Positions 62,040-64,000 of a DNA stretch of 64,000 nucleotides are shown piece after piece. The notes beneath the pieces were generated by a model. The model was not told where the DNA came from, ran no database searches, and was given only the letters and a program-made list of their open reading frames with translations. The first letter of the stretch is position 1; every line of letters starts with the position of its first letter. This DNA is from Mycobacteroides chelonae (GTDB lineage: Bacteria; Actinomycetota; Actinomycetes; Mycobacteriales; Mycobacteriaceae). A program made the translations under genes and the position numbers. The DNA lies in contig NZ_CP050145.1 in assembly GCF_016767715.1 (NCBI RefSeq), forward strand, positions 930,001 through 994,000, written 5' to 3'.

Positions 62040-64000
62040 GTCGTAACCGCCATGTCGGCGAGCGTCCAGTGGTTGCCCGATTCCTGCGTTTGTTCCGCGT
62101 CCCGGTCTTGCTGGGCTGGCTGGCGTTGACCGCCTTCGTGAACGTCGTCGTGCCCCAGCTGGAAGTGGTCGGCGAAATGCATTCGGTCTCCCTTACTCCT
62201 GATGATGCGCCGTCGCTTCAGGCTATGAAGCTGATAGGCAAGGTCTTCCAGGAGTTCGAGTCCAACAGCTCGGCGATGATTGTGCTGGAGGGCGAGACAC
62301 CGCTTGGCAGCGAGGCCCACAAGTACTACGCCGGTCTGATCAAGAAACTCGAATCAGACACTGAGCATGTCCAGCACGTCCAAGATTTCTGGGGTGACCC
62401 GTTGACTGCCGCTGGCGTTCAGAGCGCGGACGGCAAGGCTGCTTACGCGCAGCTTTACCTTGCAGGCAATCAGGGCGAGGCGTTGGCCAATGAATCCGCG
62501 CAGGCGGTTAAGAACGCGGTGGCCGCCGCGTCACCGCCGCCGGGTCTAAAGGTCTATGTCACCGGACAAGCAGCGCTACTCTCCGATCAGCAGCACGCTG
62601 GCGATAAGAGTCTGCAGCTGGTCACCGCGATGACCATCGGCGTCATCGTGCTGATGTTGCTCCTCGTCTATCGCTCAATCGTCACGATGGTCGCTACGGT
62701 CCTGTTGGTCTTGCTCGAATTGGCTGCGGCGAGGGGTGTCGTGGCGTTTCTTGGCTACTACGGGCTAATTGGGCTCTCGACCTTCGCGGTCAATTTGCTC
62801 ACGCTGCTCGCGATCGCGGCAGGCACCGACTATGTAATCTTCCTCCTCGGCCGCTATCACGAAGCGCGTCAATGCGGACAAGACCGTGAGAACGCCTTCT
62901 ACACCATGTATCGAGGCACTGCCCACGTGATCCTTGGCTCAGGCACGACGGTTGCGGGCGCGACCCTGTGTCTCAGTTTCACCCGATTGCCCTATTTCCA
63001 GAGTCTCGGCGTGCCCCTAGCTGTGGGGATGCTTTCGGTGACTGTGGCCGCACTCACCTTGGCTCCGGCAGTGATCTCGCTGGCGAGCCGGTTCGGCCTC
63101 TTGGACCCCAAACGCGCGTTGCGCACCCGCAGTTGGCGCCGGATTGGCACCGCCATTGTCCGCTGGCCAGGCCCAATCCTGGCGGTGTCTCTCGCGGCGG
63201 CCTTGATTGGTTTGCTGGCACTGCCGTCTTACAAGACTAGTTATGACGACCGCAGATACATGCCAGCGGATATGGAAGCCAACGAGGGCTACATTGCTCT
63301 CGAGCGCCACATGTCCTCAGCTCGCCTGAACCCAGAATTATTGATGATCCAGGCCGATCGCGATCTGCGTAATTCTACGGACATGCTCATCATCGAACGG
63401 ATCGCAAAGGCTGTCTTCCATATGCCGGGCATCGCCCGCGTACAGACCATCACCCGGCCGATGGGCACCCCGATCGAACACACCTCCATCCCGTACCAGC
63501 TCAGTAGCCAGGGCGGCAGCCAACTGACCCGCTCCTACTCGCAGGACCGCACGGCAGATCTTCTGGGGCAGGCCGACAGCATCTCCAAGAGCATCGACCG
63601 ACTGCGACGACAAATGGCGCTACAACAGCAAAGCGCAGCCAATCAAGCCGAGCAGAGCAAGGCTTACGCTAATCTCGTTCCGATCATCGCTGATCTGCGT
63701 GACAAGATCGCCAACATCGACGATGTCCTGCGGCCGATACGCAACTACTTCTACTGGGAACCGCACTGCTTCGACATCCCCTTTTGCTCCGCGCTTCGAG
63801 GACTATTCGATGCCATCGACAGTATCGACGAGCTCTCCGATCAATTCGGAAACATCACGGCCAGCCTTAACAAACTTGATACCGTACAACGCCAACTCGA
63901 CGCATTACTTCCCCCGCAAATTCCTAGCCAGGAAGCCGATCTCAAGCGGGCGCTGACCAACTACGCAACCCAGAAGGGCCAACAGGATCTACAGAACGCG
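62036..64000 (+). CDS. mmpL: MmpL-family RND transporter (5' part, runs off the window)
   Basis: An open frame from ATG 62036 to the window end, 655 codons with no stop, encoding the first two thirds of an MmpL transporter. Seen: a cytoplasmic start, TM1 (FRVPVLLGWLALTAFVNVVV), the first porter domain, and a cluster of five helices with GTDYVIFLLGRYHEAR. Asp265 and Tyr266 there are the conserved proton-relay pair. After that come RFGLLDPKR, TM7 and the start of the second porter domain, with a long helical hairpin (DRLRRQMALQQQSAANQAEQ). MmpL proteins export lipids or siderophores with proton motive force. It is coupled to mmpS. Confidence 0.92.
   Translation, partial: MSRNRHVGERPVVARFLRLFRVPVLLGWLALTAFVNVVVPQLEVVGEMHSVSLTPDDAPSLQAMKLIGKVFQEFESNSSAMIVLEGETPLGSEAHKYYAGLIKKLESDTEHVQHVQDFWGDPLTAAGVQSADGKAAYAQLYLAGNQGEALANESAQAVKNAVAAASPPPGLKVYVTGQAALLSDQQHAGDKSLQLVTAMTIGVIVLMLLLVYRSIVTMVATVLLVLLELAAARGVVAFLGYYGLIGLSTFAVNLLTLLAIAAGTDYVIFLLGRYHEARQCGQDRENAFYTMYRGTAHVILGSGTTVAGATLCLSFTRLPYFQSLGVPLAVGMLSVTVAALTLAPAVISLASRFGLLDPKRALRTRSWRRIGTAIVRWPGPILAVSLAAALIGLLALPSYKTSYDDRRYMPADMEANEGYIALERHMSSARLNPELLMIQADRDLRNSTDMLIIERIAKAVFHMPGIARVQTITRPMGTPIEHTSIPYQLSSQGGSQLTRSYSQDRTADLLGQADSISKSIDRLRRQMALQQQSAANQAEQSKAYANLVPIIADLRDKIANIDDVLRPIRNYFYWEPHCFDIPFCSALRGLFDAIDSIDELSDQFGNITASLNKLDTVQRQLDALLPPQIPSQEADLKRALTNYATQKGQQDLQNA

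Overview
This window comes from a mycobacterium, most likely a rapid grower of the Mycobacteroides (abscessus/chelonae) kind. That placement is inferred from content: two complete-layout mce operons (yrbEA, yrbEB, mceA-F), an mmpS-mmpL pair, an MTB12-type antigen, a mycoredoxin-type thiol oxidoreductase, F420-type oxidoreductase families, many TetR regulators and high-GC codon use. No rRNA, tRNA, CRISPR array, phage or intact insertion sequence was seen.

Layout. 1-4300: a cholesterol-oxidase-like flavoenzyme, then decayed DNA with a truncated TetR gene and remnants of a fatty acyl-AMP ligase. 4301-13211: mce operon 1 on the plus strand, tightly coupled. 13212-18242: a gene-poor stretch, a frameshifted Baeyer-Villiger-type monooxygenase (BVMO), a divergent six-helix membrane protein coupled to a Ddn-like reductase, and a ruined luciferase-like oxidoreductase. 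18306-22832: a TetR repressor divergent from an SDR, FAD hydroxylase and carboxylesterase gene set, separated by a large inverted repeat. 23082-26397: a thiol-themed locus (SRPBCC, mycoredoxin-membrane fusion, TetR, divergent MerB-like protein). 26755-35235: a TetR gene, then two divergent transcription units, BVMO-SDR-esterase-hydrolase on the minus strand and membrane protein-BVMO-two tiny genes on the plus strand. 35408-40776: SRPBCC, GntR and SDR on the minus strand, and SDR, 71-aa protein, helical-repeat protein and MTB12-like protein on the plus strand. 40773-53348: a minus-strand operon of about 12.6 kb running esterase, methyltransferase, UbiB-type kinase, yrbEA (interrupted by a stop codon), yrbEB, mceA-F, Mce-associated protein and secreted protein. 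53881-58828: the divergent operon SDR-SDR-BVMO-BVMO. 58936-64000: TetR, a DJ-1/PfpI protein, and mmpS-mmpL (cut by the window end).

How the genes could work together (inference): the mce systems import a sterol-like or other lipid. SDRs, BVMO-type flavoproteins and esterases could then oxidise alcohols to ketones, insert oxygen and hydrolyse the esters, in the way proposed for the mymA-lipR-SDR cluster of M. tuberculosis. Several TetR proteins and one GntR protein would set when each set is expressed. The least familiar parts are the paralogous membrane protein found beside a BVMO twice, the MerB-like/mycoredoxin-fusion locus, the hydrolase with a cysteine in place of the serine nucleophile, the tiny translationally coupled ORFs, and the kinase joined to an mce operon whose permease gene carries an amber codon.
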